64,000 nucleotides of DNA from Lineus longissimus (lineage: Eukaryota > Nemertea > Pilidiophora > Heteronemertea > Lineidae). The notes under the pieces were generated by a model. It did no database searches and was not told where the DNA came from. It saw only the letters and a program-made list of their open reading frames with translations. The position numbers and the translations under genes are program-made. The stretch covers positions 6,264,501 through 6,328,500 of the forward strand of contig NC_088311.1 in assembly GCF_910592395.1 (NCBI RefSeq), read 5' to 3'. Positions within the stretch are counted from its first letter, which is position 1. Every line of letters starts with the position of its first letter. Positions 53,781 to 64,000 of the stretch are shown here, one piece after another.

Positions 53781-56700
53781 TTAGCCTTCGTTGAAAAATT
53801 TCACCGGGTCATCTAATTCACCGTCCGCTGCGTCTACTGGGTCGTAACCAGCATTAGAGAATTCATTCGAATGATCGAGTCCCTCGTACTCCTTTTTCTG
53901 CAACATTCTGAAAAGTTCAAGAGTATACATAACGTATTAAGACAAACGATTGGAGACAGTGAGTTTTCTCCAAAATTACACACCAATATTGTGAGAGGTG
54001 CAGTGGTTAATAGTGTCCAGGTGGGGGAAGACTTGTGTTTGAACGTCAGTAGTGCCGCTCACGTTTGCTTCTCTCAAAATGATTTCGCCCCGAAATAAGA
54101 GATCCATATAACTGAGTATAGAAGTTACTGGGCCGAGAGGACAATATTGATTGTCCTATCAAAAACGAAAGTGGTGGCAGCAAGTGCGTGCAAAGTGGTT
54201 TTACAATTTACCTTCGCCTGACCATATAGATTACTGCAAACAGACCGACGGCAATCAGGAATATAACCAACACGGAGATACCAATTGTGACACCTGCAAG
54301 AATTATCATGTTCAAGAGCAATTCAATTCAATAAAAACCGGTTATCTTATCTCATTCTGGTGTAGTAGTAGAAAACGTCCCCCAATACACCGGCTTTTTC
54401 TTCTTAAAGGGACAATATAGGCAGTGCAGCTAAACAGGCAAGATAAAGTTACACAAAGTCACAAATAGGGGTCTCTCACATCTCACAGTACGTCGAAATG
54501 ATTCACGATTGTGCGAGGAATATATTTAGTGCCGAGTCTGCATGGCCAAGGCCCTTTACTGTGTTTACTAGGCACTTGAAGATGGCCAAATTAGCCCCTC
54601 TGCTGCTGCCTATCTATAGTGCCCCTATGACTGAGACTGTCAAATAAGAAAAGAGCCAGGTGGGCGGCCGAGATTATGTTACTCTAAGTCGCCGGTGGGG
54701 GTCTCCACACCTCACGCTTGTTCCAGGAATATTTTCTGATTACTCTACTTCTTCACTACCGGACCCAGGTCTTTTTAAGTGTGCATAATTATAAGGTCAT
54801 TAATTGGCCCATGACCCTGCCTCTGTTTCCATGCCAAAGTTATGTTCATATGCTACCCTTATGAACTTTACCTTAAAGCGGTCAATGATTTTACTTTACC
54901 TTGTGACAACAGCGCCTGCGGCTCATCAACGACAGTTCCGTTTGCGGGGGTTGTTTTAATTTGGAACGATCCATTCGTCGACCCTTGATCAGTTGGTGGC
55001 GTATGCGTCTGTGGTGTCATGGTTACACTGAATGTCGAACTGTCATTACCACCTTCTGTTTGGCTTGGAGTTACGCTTGCTGTTTGGCTTGGAAAGGTAC
55101 TAGTAGCACTTCCTGTTGGAATACTTGCTGTCATGCTTGGAGTTAGAACACCAGTTGTATGGCCGGTTGAAGCTGCAGTACTCGGTGTTTGATTTGAAGT
55201 TGTAACACTTGGCGTTAGGCTTGACGTTTGACTTGGTGTAAGAGTTGGAGTTGTTATACCTTTCGTTTGGCTCGGAGTTTGAACAATATTGCTGCTTGGC
55301 CTTGTAGCACTTGGTTTCAGACTTGGACTCATTGCCGCACTTTGTGTTGCGCTTGAAGTTGTAGCACTACGACTGGGGGATGATTCACTTGAACCTTGGA
55401 TAGCGCTTGGTGTTTGGACAAGAGTATGACTTGGTGTTTTGTCCAGAACTGCAACACTTGATATTTGGCTCGGTACTGTACCAATTATTGTTTGGCTCGG
55501 TGCAATGACACCTGTTGTTTGACTTTTGGTCGTGGCACTCGTGGTTAAAACACCCGGCGTTAGACTTGACGTTTGACTTGGGGTTAGACTTGGTGTAAGA
55601 GTTGGAGTTGTAATACCTTCCGTTTGGCTCGGAGTTTGAACAATATTGCTGCTTGGCCTTGTAGCGCTTAGTGTTTGGACAATAGTATGACTTGGTGTTT
55701 TGTCCAGAACTGTAACACTTGATATTTGGCTCGACACTGTACCAATTACTGTTTGGCTCGTTGTTATAATACCTGCCGTTTGACTTGTGGTCGTTGCACT
55801 CGTGGTTAAAATACCCGCCGGGGAGGACATCTCCGTACTCGCAACAACTGTCGGCGGCAGATTAGTAACATCTTTCTTCACAAACTCGCAAATATACCCT
55901 TTGGTATTGCCACAGTCCTGGTCATCCCATGTCCAGCTGGCGGGGGACCACAACAGCACACAGAATTCCGTGATATTGTGATCCTTTGATGGTTGGTCCG
56001 TTGCCCAAGCAGCAAACGGAAGTTGTCCTGAAAGCAGAGTCGTGACAACATGACTTGGTACCGAGTTGATGCCTTACTCATCACCAAGGTTGATATTTTG
56101 TAGTTTATACTGTAAAATTAGGGAGCATAAAACCAGGAGAGTCAGACGAGTGGATGTCTGTTCCACTAAAGAGAGATTTTCAAAGGGTATTCTTCGTATT
56201 TCTTTTCAAAGTTTTTGAGTTGTCACAACAAAGTTTTTTAGCTGTAACTAAAAGTTAATTTCTGTGCCTCCCAAAGCAATATGTTCGATTTGGTCAATCT
56301 TTGCCCAATATAATTTACGAAGACGAATATTTCATTCAGATACCGTTATTGACGCTGGGGTAGTAACACCAGGGTCCAGTTTCGTTTTTCGATAATGTCT
56401 TCCAGCAGCATCCTAGGTTTGTACAGCTCTGTTCGTCGGCATTGTCATGCTTATGACAGTCGACCCGCATGGTGCTGGCAAGATCTGGGCTGCACTGTGT
56501 TGGCCCTACAAGAAAGGCTGATAGTTGTAGCTTACATTCTACAAAGCGGACATAATATTCAATTCGTTGAATCGCCTCACAACACTATAATGTCACAGCA
56601 CCGGAGTATGATAGATGTATGATATCTTAGCCTCGTTGGGCTATTTCCGACGGTGTTGTGCATAGACTCTCACAGTTAGTCACAACGAAACAATCTCCTT

Positions 56701-59700
56701 TAGTCGGATGACATTTCCACGGTGACACTTTTCGTGCAGTGGGCAAAAATGAGCTTTCGGGGTATTTTATTCATATGGTCGGATATCACAAGACAGCAGG
56801 ACGAAAAGATGGAACGCTTAGTCGTCAGTCTTACCGTCTGCCCAAGTAAAGTATTCCTGCTCATGGTTGTACGGGTAGAGTCCAACCCAAAAGTCCGAGT
56901 TCTTAGCAGCGGGAATTGTACCAAGTTCTTGAACCAATGTCTTCTGCGTAATGTTGTCTTTTATGGCTACCAGACTTCCTCCTGCTGTCCGGCATTTCTC
57001 GTACGCGGCATTCCATGACAATGCATTGAGGACAACATCATAGCAGTATGATTTGCCTTCGATTACATCGACGGCCGTGGAGATTTGTTTCTCACATGAA
57101 ACTGAAATAAACCGAAAAAAGGTTGGGATAAAGACAAGGAAGTGAGTTACATAATAGAGAGGTTCAGATTTTGATTCGAGAATGAGAATGCGAAAACGCA
57201 GGCATTTTGGCGATGGATATCGCGTTGCCTGAAATGATAACTTTGAAAAGATCAAATGATTTGAAATCGCTCAGAAGTTTTGTGTTCTACTCAAACGCTT
57301 AAGACGACGGCGACTCCCCACAGACGGACAATTTCTTTTCGCATTGATTCCATGAAACTTGCTGCTGTGCTCTTTTGTGGCGTCTGTGACAGTGATTGCG
57401 AATCAACACAAATACCATATCGGCATGACCAAAGATTTTTCACTGCCGGAAGACTTACCACCGGTCGTTGGTCTTGTCGTCGGAGAGACGGCCAGGGCAG
57501 TCGTTGTCTCCGCCGTCGAGATGGTGGGCGGAATAACTGCAAAGGTAAACCGAATCAAATTATTTTCACTGTTTTCTTGAAGCAACTTACAAAGTTTAGA
57601 GTTTTTACCAGCGAATCCGTTTATCGAGAAAAATCCTTCTTCCGAATCATGTCGCAGCATAAAGGGAATAAACATCTACTCATTAGGTGCCCAGAGGCTG
57701 TTCATGTTCAGCTGGGTAGAATGAAAAAAAAGTGTTAGTACTCCTGTTTTATCTTACCAAACTGGCAGATGTAGCCAATATCGCTGTGGAAATGTGCCAC
57801 ATCACAATTCTGATCATCCCACTTCCAACCATGGTCATGCCACAACAGAGCACATGAGTTTTCCGCGTCTCTACTGGGTTCATCGGGAGCCCAATCATCA
57901 AACGGGAGACGTCCTAGAAGTAAAGGTTGCAAGTCTTTCCTGTCACCATGGATTAGAAGCGGGTGTAAATTTCCTTCTGACAAAACCGTCTGCATACCCA
58001 GGTTCAAGTGTAAAAAGACTCGCAAGCACAAGTGCCATTGCGAAAGATCGGAGTGTGATATATCATGTGATGGGGGCAGACGAGGAGTAAACAAAAACTA
58101 AGGAAGATTCTCCTACAACTGGATAAACTTGTTAGCCATTGTCACATTTTTGTCATCAGGTGGCGCATTCACAAGAGGTTCCTAAATATTCGGTGGTGTT
58201 GCAATTGTGACTTTGCCTATACTTAGCGGTTGAGAGATACGTCAGAGAGGTTAATCTTGTGATGTGAGAAAAGACCAGTACGAGTGTGAAAGAGTATTCT
58301 GTCATCGTTGTCTTCGTTCCGCTCACCTCTCTCTACGGTCGGGTAGTAACACCAAGGTACGCCTTCAGTTTTCGATTCTTGATAGCAGCATCGTGAGGTG
58401 TTAGTGCAGTAAGCTTCGCCGTTGTCAGGTTCGCAGTCAACCTTCCGCGTATCTTGCAGCTTGAATGAACAATCGCCACCTGTGAAAATGAACTGTCGTT
58501 TTCAATGCACTGTCGTTTTCAATGTAGATATTGATAGGCGCAACCTTCCATGTTCGCTCGGACATGTCCATCCCATTTTTAAACCTTGATATTTGATAGG
58601 CACAACTTACCGTGTTCGCCTCGGACATGTCTATCGTATTTTTAAACCCTGATAACATACTACATGTATATAGTTAAAGTCTAGGCGTATGTGTGGGCTG
58701 TTTGAGGTCAGATTGACTCGTGGAAGGTTGTCTGGTTGATAAGTTTGATGGATCAATAATTTTCCCGTCAGTCACACCCAATCAAGACAGATTGACGATT
58801 GTGCTTGTAAATTGTACGATACGACTACTGATAAATCGGCTCTGACTGACTGAACTGCCAAAGACTGCATGATAGTCTGTCCACCCGCCATGTATAAATG
58901 TACAGACTGGTTATTGTTTAAGCTCGGATGTCGAGTGGATATAGGCATACCGCTGCAATTCATGTAATCAAACCACCAGATTTGGCAGTTGGTTGAGATA
59001 TAGCCGAGTTTACAGCAATCGAATAGGCTTACCATCTACCCAAGTAAAGTGATTGTTGTCAGAAGATTGCTTTAAGGGGTAAAGCCCTATCCAGAAATTC
59101 CAGCTCGAAGCAGCATTGATGTTACCAAGTTGTCCTAACAGCATTGCCTGGGTACTGTTATCATGGATGGTTACCAAGTTCCCGCCGGCCACACGGCAGA
59201 CAGAATGCGCAGTCTGCCATTTCGTCTTTTCCAGCACCGTGTTGTAACATAGAGATGAGCTTGAGAATGTATGGACGAGATCTGGTTTAGATGCAGTCAG
59301 GTAATTTGGACAAGGAGCTGAAAAAAGACGCGGGGCTGAAGTTGACAATGATAACGCTATTTGTTTTACTCACGATCCATCAGCGAAGACAATTGTGATT
59401 GAGTCACCACCTAGCGACACCCAGTCTTGTAATCAACCAAAACACTAAACTGAGCTACATAGCTTTTCCAACACGAACATGGAGCAAATGATCTGCTTGA
59501 CACGAGAACGTGTGGACACGGTTTGGTGTTGTTTGTAGGTGATTTGGACTCGGAAGCAGACGTGAAGACGACAGATCTTACTTATGAAGAGTTGACAATG
59601 ATAATGTGTTATTAACAACAGTTTTAAGTTTCCCCTTGAAAAGATACGTCTACTATCGAAGGGTGAAGGCTTATTGTATAATTCTAAAGAAACCCAAGAC

Positions 59701-60022
59701 CTTCAATACCTCAGAGATTGAAAGTGTATTATAATAGAATCTCTTATAATATCCCAGGACATTCAAAACTGTTACACCGGTGTGCTGGAGACGTACAACT
59801 GTCTTATGATAGAGTGAAGCCTCATTTGAGTTCTACAGAAAGGTTCTCGCGATAGACCGCGGGTTAAGTTGTGAAGTCGAATGATAACCTTTGCCATATT
59901 TATATCAGACCATAAATTCCAATTCAAAATAGTGGGCAAGACATACCTGATGGGTCCGCAGCGGAAGAGACGCCGGCGAAGACAAGAAGAACGACGACAT
60001 AACTCGGCATCATCATGGTCAT
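53781..60022 (-). CDS. membrane C-type lectin with two trefoil-interrupted CTLDs and a mucin-like stalk
   Basis: Ten exons give 837 residues: 59947-60022, 59033-59317, 58327-58479, 57758-57913, 57459-57536, 56835-57101, 56344-56505, 54900-56027, 54212-54293, 53781-53907. All junctions are phase 1 except the last (phase 2). In order: signal peptide (1-22); first part of CTLD1 (26-120, WIGLYP, FTWVDG); trefoil 1 (121-172; Cys 124, 136, 145, 151, 152, 164; PWCYYP); rest of CTLD1 (173-223, LPFDDWAPDEPS, WKWDDQNC); Thr-rich linker (224-249); CTLD2 first part (250-338); trefoil 2 (339-392; Cys 343, 355, 366, 371, 372, 385); CTLD2 rest (393-450); Ser/Thr/Pro stalk to 768; TM helix 770-791; tail with YEGL. 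The sugar-binding EPN/QPD motif is EPS and QPS, so calcium-dependent binding is uncertain. It is probably a mucosal or immune surface receptor (inference). Confidence 0.9.
55235..55785. repeat. in-frame internal duplications in the mucin-like stalk exon
   Basis: The block starting GGTGTAAGAGTTGGAGTTGT at 55,235 recurs at 55,592 (offset 357 bp, 119 codons). The block starting TGTTTGGACAA at 55,411 recurs at 55,672 (offset 261 bp, 87 codons). The offset changes by 96 bp, which is 32 codons, so both the duplication and the later indel kept the reading frame. The encoded stalk repeats phrases such as SSNIVQTPSQT and LDKTPSHT. Length variation between alleles is likely. Confidence 0.8.
58533..58657. 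repeat. tandem duplication of a 62-bp unit in a lectin-gene intron
   Basis: GATAGGCGCAACCTTCC...TCGGACATGTCCATC...TTTTTAAACC is followed directly by GATAGGCACAACTTACC...TCGGACATGTCTATC...TTTTTAAACC. It is intronic and has no coding role. Confidence 0.75.
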
Positions 60023-61425
60023 TTTATTAAGTCTATCCTTTTACATTCTTTGCCAGCATTTTTTTGTTTAAAGTGCTCTCGATAACAGCCAGGGAAATCA
60101 TTTTGAAAACGTACTTGACACAATGGCCTTCTTTCCAGTCACAATTGATTATTGCTCAAGTGGGATTTTCTGGTGATATCCATAATAAACATGAATAGGC
60201 CTATCTATCTTGGCAGAAGCGACAAGACCACAATTGATTTTTTAAGCCTTTTAGCAGTTAAATTGTCAATGTTTGACCGCGACGCATCAAAGAATGCGTG
60301 GTGTTGTGAATCTGAAATTTAGATTATGTTATTCCGGACAGTCGGGCAAGTAAATGGTGAAAAATAAACTGGTGATTGACCACGGAAATTTTTTGATAAT
60401 CGACAATTAGACAGACTTTGATATTTCCACTCTTTTCAGCCAACTGACAGAAAAAACTCAAAACACGCCCCCTATTACCCAATTAGCAAAATTCGAAATT
60501 AATTTTTTCATCAAATAATTTCTTTATATCTGTAGACTTGCCACAACAAATATTTTTTCAATACCTCTCCAAATATGTACTTGAGAGTAAAAAAAATGCA
60601 CTCGTCTAATAGATAGGCCTCCAACCTATGAATATTCATTAGTGGTCTTGTCTCAGAACAAAGACTGGTGTGGAGGACGACATGACGACCCTCACCCAGT
60701 GGTTGTGACATTGTCTTGTCCTGGAGGAGACACGGCCGGGGGCAAGGGCCACCCAGGAGTGCAGTTAGCTAGTCAGGGTGTCGGCTTACGATCAATGGTG
60801 GTGCTAACCTTGACAAATACCCTTTCTCACTTGGAGCTCAATTGGATAAGCCAGGCGGAAAACCGTATGTGCCGATGTAGAGGCAGAAAACTCCCCCTGG
60901 TAAAAGTGTCCGGTGTTGCAGTCGTAATCTTTCCCCTTGAAAAAGTGTCAGGCCCTATTGTATTCTGACGGATTATGGGTCATTGTTCTGTTGAGACCAT
61001 GACCAGCATTACCTCAGAGAATAAAAGCGCATAATCCTTTGTTCCCCGGACATTTCAGACTTTTACGCCGATGCAGAAGTTTGAAATGTCCTAGGATAGG
61101 ATGTGGGAAAAGGATTCTTACTATGAGCTTTGGTCTCTACTGAGGTACTGACGGGCCGGCATGGCCTCTCTGGAGCCATATCCCTTAGTCTGACAGATTA
61201 CACCGGTTCTATAAAGAGGCCATAATGACTGTCAATAGCTCAGAGAATAAAGCGCCTGATAGAATCTTTTGTTCCCCGGACATTCTATCCTTGGACATTT
61301 TACACTGGGGACACCTGAGCTACTTGTCGTCATGATAGGTGGCAGCAGCGCACAGTACTCCGTTAGTCTATTGCGAGACGGTCCGATTGATAAGGTGATA
61401 CCGATTTGTTAAGGTCGTGGCAGGC
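60023..61425. other. divergent intergenic region between the lectin gene and DPYD
   Basis: The lectin gene is transcribed leftward from about 60,022 and DPYD rightward from about 61,426, so both promoters must lie here or in unseen 5' exons. The right half is largely filled by copies of the dispersed repeat at 60,920-61,320. The 108-codon plus frame at 60,642-60,968 runs into that repeat and is not a credible gene. No TATA box was recognised. Confidence 0.45.
60920..61320. mobile_element. MITE-like dispersed repeat with internal inverted copy
   Basis: One copy (about 60,930-61,075: GGCCCTATTGTATTCTG, CTCAGAGAATAAAAGCGCAT, TTTGTTCCCCGGACATTTC) is followed by its partial reverse complement (about 61,078-61,155: GAAATGTCCTAGGATAGGAT, AAAAGGATTCTTACTATGAG, CTACTGAGGTACTG). 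A second direct copy lies at 61,190-61,310. The same family occurs at 19,855-20,040. The inverted pair could fold into a hairpin. No coding capacity. Confidence 0.6.
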
Positions 61426-63439
61426 ATGGCGCTCAGTAAAGATCTTCCCGATATAGAGGTACGTTGAGGGTTTTCTTTAAAAATCATTGGCTAGCACATA
61501 CCGCAGCTGATTTAGAGCAGTGCATTATGCTGTAGCATGTATCATAATCATGGTCAGCACCAGGGACAGGGACCCGTGGGCCGTTAGCCCTACTCTAAGC
61601 AGAGACTGACGGTACTGGTCGATAGCGTTCTTTCTTGATATCTAATATACAAAGTCATTATATATGTGTCTTCATATATGCTACCATGTCAAACACGCTG
61701 GCTGTGTACGGGTGCATTTCGCGCTATAGGGCCTAGTAGGGCCGGGAAAGCACAAATGACTGATACGGTGCGATGACAAAATGATAACCAAATTCAAATT
61801 CAAATTCAAATTATTTATTTGCACAACTATCACAAGTACAGACAGTATGGCATAAACATGCATGAATATTACACAATAAAAGACATTACATTAAAACAGC
61901 TGGAAGAGTGGTAAGCCGGATGGATAAATGATAACCAACTGGAGGAGTTTTTGGTGACCTATTTTAGAAAAGATGTGTTTTATTGTCTCTTTGTAGCATA
62001 GATGGCTAGTATTTCGTGACTTGAATTAAAGGGTATAGCCTATAGGCCTAGGCATATTGCAAAGGGGCGGTTTTATTATCAAAAAGTGCCATTTTGCTCA
62101 ACATTTTGACTAAGAGTAAGAGATGTGCTTATAATAGTATATACAGTAGAACCTCCCTTAGCGGACACCTCTCTATTAAGGACAACCTCTCTATTAAGGA
62201 CAACCTCTCTATTAAGGACAACCTCTCTATTAAGGACAACCTCTCTATTAAGGACAACCTCTCTATTAAGGACAACCTCTCTATTAAGGACAACCTCTCT
62301 ATTAAGGACAACCTCTCTATTAAGGACGTTAGTTTTGGTCCCAAATCGGTTGTTTCTATTAAATTTGACCTCTCTAATCACGACACCTCTCTATTAAGGA
62401 CAACACTTGTCAGTCTCGAAGGTGTCCTTAATAGAGAGGTTCTACTGTTTTAGTTTTTAAGTCCCCCCACCCAAAGAAAAACCCAAATAGGTTTAAACTA
62501 CATGTAAAGGTACTTAGAGGGCCTTAAAGTACCTCTATGCTTGGAAAGAGTACAATGTACTTTCCCCTTTAAGGACTGCAGGTCACAGGACATGGTGAAA
62601 TAAGAACTGATTTCTAAACTTTGCTCAGCATTACATGAATGGTTATTTGCCACTTAGGATTATATGAATTTATTGGTTATTTGCCAAGTTCAGAAATTAG
62701 CTTCAAATAGTTTATGTTGAAAGAAAAAGTGTCTCCTTAAATTTGATAGAAGATGTGGTACAGTGGAACCTCCCTTAGGGGACACCTCTCTATTAAAGAC
62801 ACTAGTTTTGGTCCCAAATTGGTAGTTTCCTTTCAATTTGACCTCTCTAATCAAGACACCTCTCTATAAAGGACAGTACTTGTCAGTCCCGTGGGTGTCC
62901 TTAATAGAGAGGTTCTTCTGTACTTCTACTAGTGTCTCAGATTTGCTATGCCATGTGAACTGTACCAAAGCTCCACCTCCCCCCCCCACACAAATTCATT
63001 CTGACAATTTTGTAGTTGTTGTTGATGTTGTGGTGGTGTTGACGGGGGGGGCTTATACGTTCTTTTTCAAGACGCAAAGGTGATTCATCAATGTGAACGA
63101 GTTCTGGTACGCAGTTGATTTCAAGATATCACTAGATGACAGTAACTGATAATCAAAGGCAAGTCGGAGTCCGAGTAGTAAATTTCATCTTAACCTCAAA
63201 AATAGTTTCTTGTCATAAGAGGCTCATCTTCGTTTGAGGTGATATCTAATAATTTTTCTCTGTACTACAGTCCGAAATAAACATATATATATATAATAAC
63301 CCTGACCTTGTCCCAACTATCTTTTCAGAATTTGCTTGCTCTAAACCCTAGGCCCCTGCAACATGCAAGCCTCGTTCCAACTGCCACGACTAAGAAAAGC
63401 AGGCAGCATTGGAAGAGAAATGCTGACAAAGGATGCTCG
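61426..63439 (+). CDS. DPYD: dihydropyrimidine dehydrogenase, first two coding exons (gene runs off the right edge)
   Basis: Exon 1 (61,426-61,458) encodes MALSKDLPDIE and ends GAG|GTACGT. Exon 2 (63,329-63,439, after CTTTTCAG) continues in phase 0 for 37 codons, NLLALNPRPLQHASLVPTAT then KKSRQHWKRNADKGCS, ending TCG|GTAAGA. The pattern SKD..DIE..LALNPR...HA.L...KK...HWKRN.DK.C is the characteristic N-terminus of animal DPYD, the NADPH-dependent flavin/iron-sulfur enzyme that starts uracil and thymine breakdown in the cytosol. Only 48 of roughly 1,000 residues are present; the iron-sulfur cysteines lie further on, outside the window. The ATG follows GGC (G at -3). The first intron holds two MITEs. 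Both exons are short. Confidence 0.9.
61790..61860. repeat. (AATTCA)n run, possible 3' tail of a non-LTR retrotransposon
   Basis: AAATTCAAATTCAAATTCAA is followed by ATTATTTATTTGCACAACTA. On the minus strand this reads as a short unique sequence ending in a TTGAAT microsatellite, a common 3'-end layout of non-LTR elements. A similar CAAATTCAAATTCAAATTCA run occurs near 38,287. No reverse-transcriptase frame is nearby. Confidence 0.4.
62144..62447. mobile_element. Tigger/pogo-like MITE with internal 18-bp expansion, copy 1
   Basis: The element starts CAGTAGAACCTCCCTTAGCG and ends GAGAGGTTCTACTG, giving inverted termini CAGTAGAACC. TA precedes it at 62,142, though the right flank is TT. It lies in DPYD intron 1. 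Inside, nine tandem copies of ACCTCTCTATTAAGGACA (62,166-62,329) replace the single unit in the neighbour at 62,761-62,920. Family knowledge: short elements with CAG-type termini and a TA target are Tc1/mariner-superfamily MITEs. Confidence 0.82.
62166..62329. repeat. 18-bp minisatellite, nine units
   Basis: Nine nearly perfect units of ACCTCTCTATTAAGGACA lie head to tail. Because 18 is a multiple of three, all six frames stay open as hexapeptide repeats (for example NLSIKD). These are not genes. Confidence 0.92.
62448..62758. other. intron sequence between the two MITEs
   Basis: AT-rich intronic DNA of DPYD. No feature is recognised. Confidence 0.4.
62761..62920. mobile_element. Tigger/pogo-like MITE, copy 2 (single internal unit)
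   Basis: CAGTGGAACCTCCCTTAGGG ... GAGAGGTTCTTCTG, 160 bp, is flanked on both sides by TA (62,759-62,760 and 62,921-62,922), the target duplication of Tc1/mariner-type elements. It is collinear with copy 1 (TAGTTTTGGTCCCAAAT, TTTGACCTCTCTAATCA, GGTGTCCTTAATAGAGAGGT) but holds only one 18-bp unit. Confidence 0.82.
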
Positions 63440-64000
63440 GTAAGAAAATTATGTCAGTCCTAATACATGATCCATAAACCTATTTATTTTTGCGAGCCTA
63501 ATATTTTTTTGGAAAGGGGGTACAGTGGCAAACTTCTGGGGCGTGAATACCCTTTTTATCACAATTGTGCACAAATTCTGTTCATGCAGAATCTATGAAC
63601 TGTATGAGTACAGTTGTGACTTACTCTAGCCTTGCTGAAAGCCTGATGGATTGGACTCTGTGAGTAGTAGTTGAACGAATATATTGTGTCCACTCCGATT
63701 GAACATATCTCACTGTCTCTGGCCTTTGAAAACCTTTACGCACACTTGGATAACAATGGCCATTGAATTGATTTTCGATAAGAACATTTGTAGAACTTGA
63801 TAGAGTTGTAAAAGTACATGCCCATAAGCCCACTGGTTTAGTTATTGTTATGTTGACTTCTTCTTTTATGACAGCCTGAGCCCTTAATTATTCATTCTTT
63901 TGAATACTGCGAGATTTGCAATAGCCAATGTCACAAGATTGCTTTCATCTTTTTAAAAATATGAGCTCAACATCCAGGCCATAGTGGTGAAACCGTCCTT
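63440..64000 (+). other. DPYD intron 2, incomplete
   Basis: This is intronic sequence after the donor at 63,440 up to the window edge. The next DPYD exon is not in view. No other feature is recognised. Confidence 0.6.

Noticed and set aside
60642-60968. 108-codon plus-strand frame between the lectin gene and DPYD
   Set aside because: Its second half is a copy of the dispersed repeat also found at 19.9 kb.
62079-62453. Open frames of 90-119 codons made of hexapeptide repeats
   Set aside because: They come from the 18-bp minisatellite in a MITE, open in all frames because 18 is divisible by three.

Overview
The window is animal nuclear DNA. Genes are split by GT-AG introns of about 0.1 to 5.5 kb, orthologues of animal ERMP1 and DPYD are recognisable exon by exon, and the intergenic DNA is AT-rich with MITE-like repeats, a foldback transposon and short minisatellites. 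The combination (Mab-21/cGAS-like protein, lectin with trefoil domains, Tigger-like MITEs) suggests a marine invertebrate, perhaps a lophotrochozoan or invertebrate deuterostome. The sequence alone does not fix the phylum.

Layout. 1-17.3 kb is gene-poor. Its main feature is a 2.6 kb foldback (giant inverted repeat) element at 12,002-14,597 with an intact 8-bp target-site duplication. Around 17.3-18.5 kb there are two tandemly duplicated, minus-strand start-exon candidates of an unknown gene and a possible plus-strand start exon. 18.7-19.2 kb is a degenerate minisatellite. 21.8-24.9 kb (+) carries a two-exon gene for a 659-residue protein: a Mab-21/cGAS-like nucleotidyltransferase with its catalytic motifs in place, fused to four C-terminal transmembrane helices. 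25.2-38.8 kb has no recognised gene, only weak exon candidates. 38.9-52.8 kb (-) is a complete 14-exon ERMP1 gene (ER M28 metallopeptidase, 889 aa). 53.8-60.0 kb (-) is a complete 10-exon gene for an 837-residue membrane lectin with two C-type lectin domains, each interrupted by a separately encoded trefoil (P-type) domain, then a Ser/Thr/Pro mucin-like stalk, one transmembrane helix and a short tail. 61.4 kb to the right edge (+) holds the first two coding exons of DPYD (dihydropyrimidine dehydrogenase), divergently arranged with the lectin gene.

The genes are not an operon. Two are plausible parts of innate immunity or barrier biology (the membrane-anchored cGAS-like protein and the trefoil-lectin mucin). 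ERMP1 and DPYD are housekeeping or metabolic. The most unusual items are the trefoil-in-lectin nesting, the nucleotidyltransferase-4TM fusion, the foldback element with its target-site duplication, and a MITE whose 18-bp internal unit has grown from one to nine copies. All gene models are read by eye from splice sites and reading frame; none is backed by transcripts or database searches.
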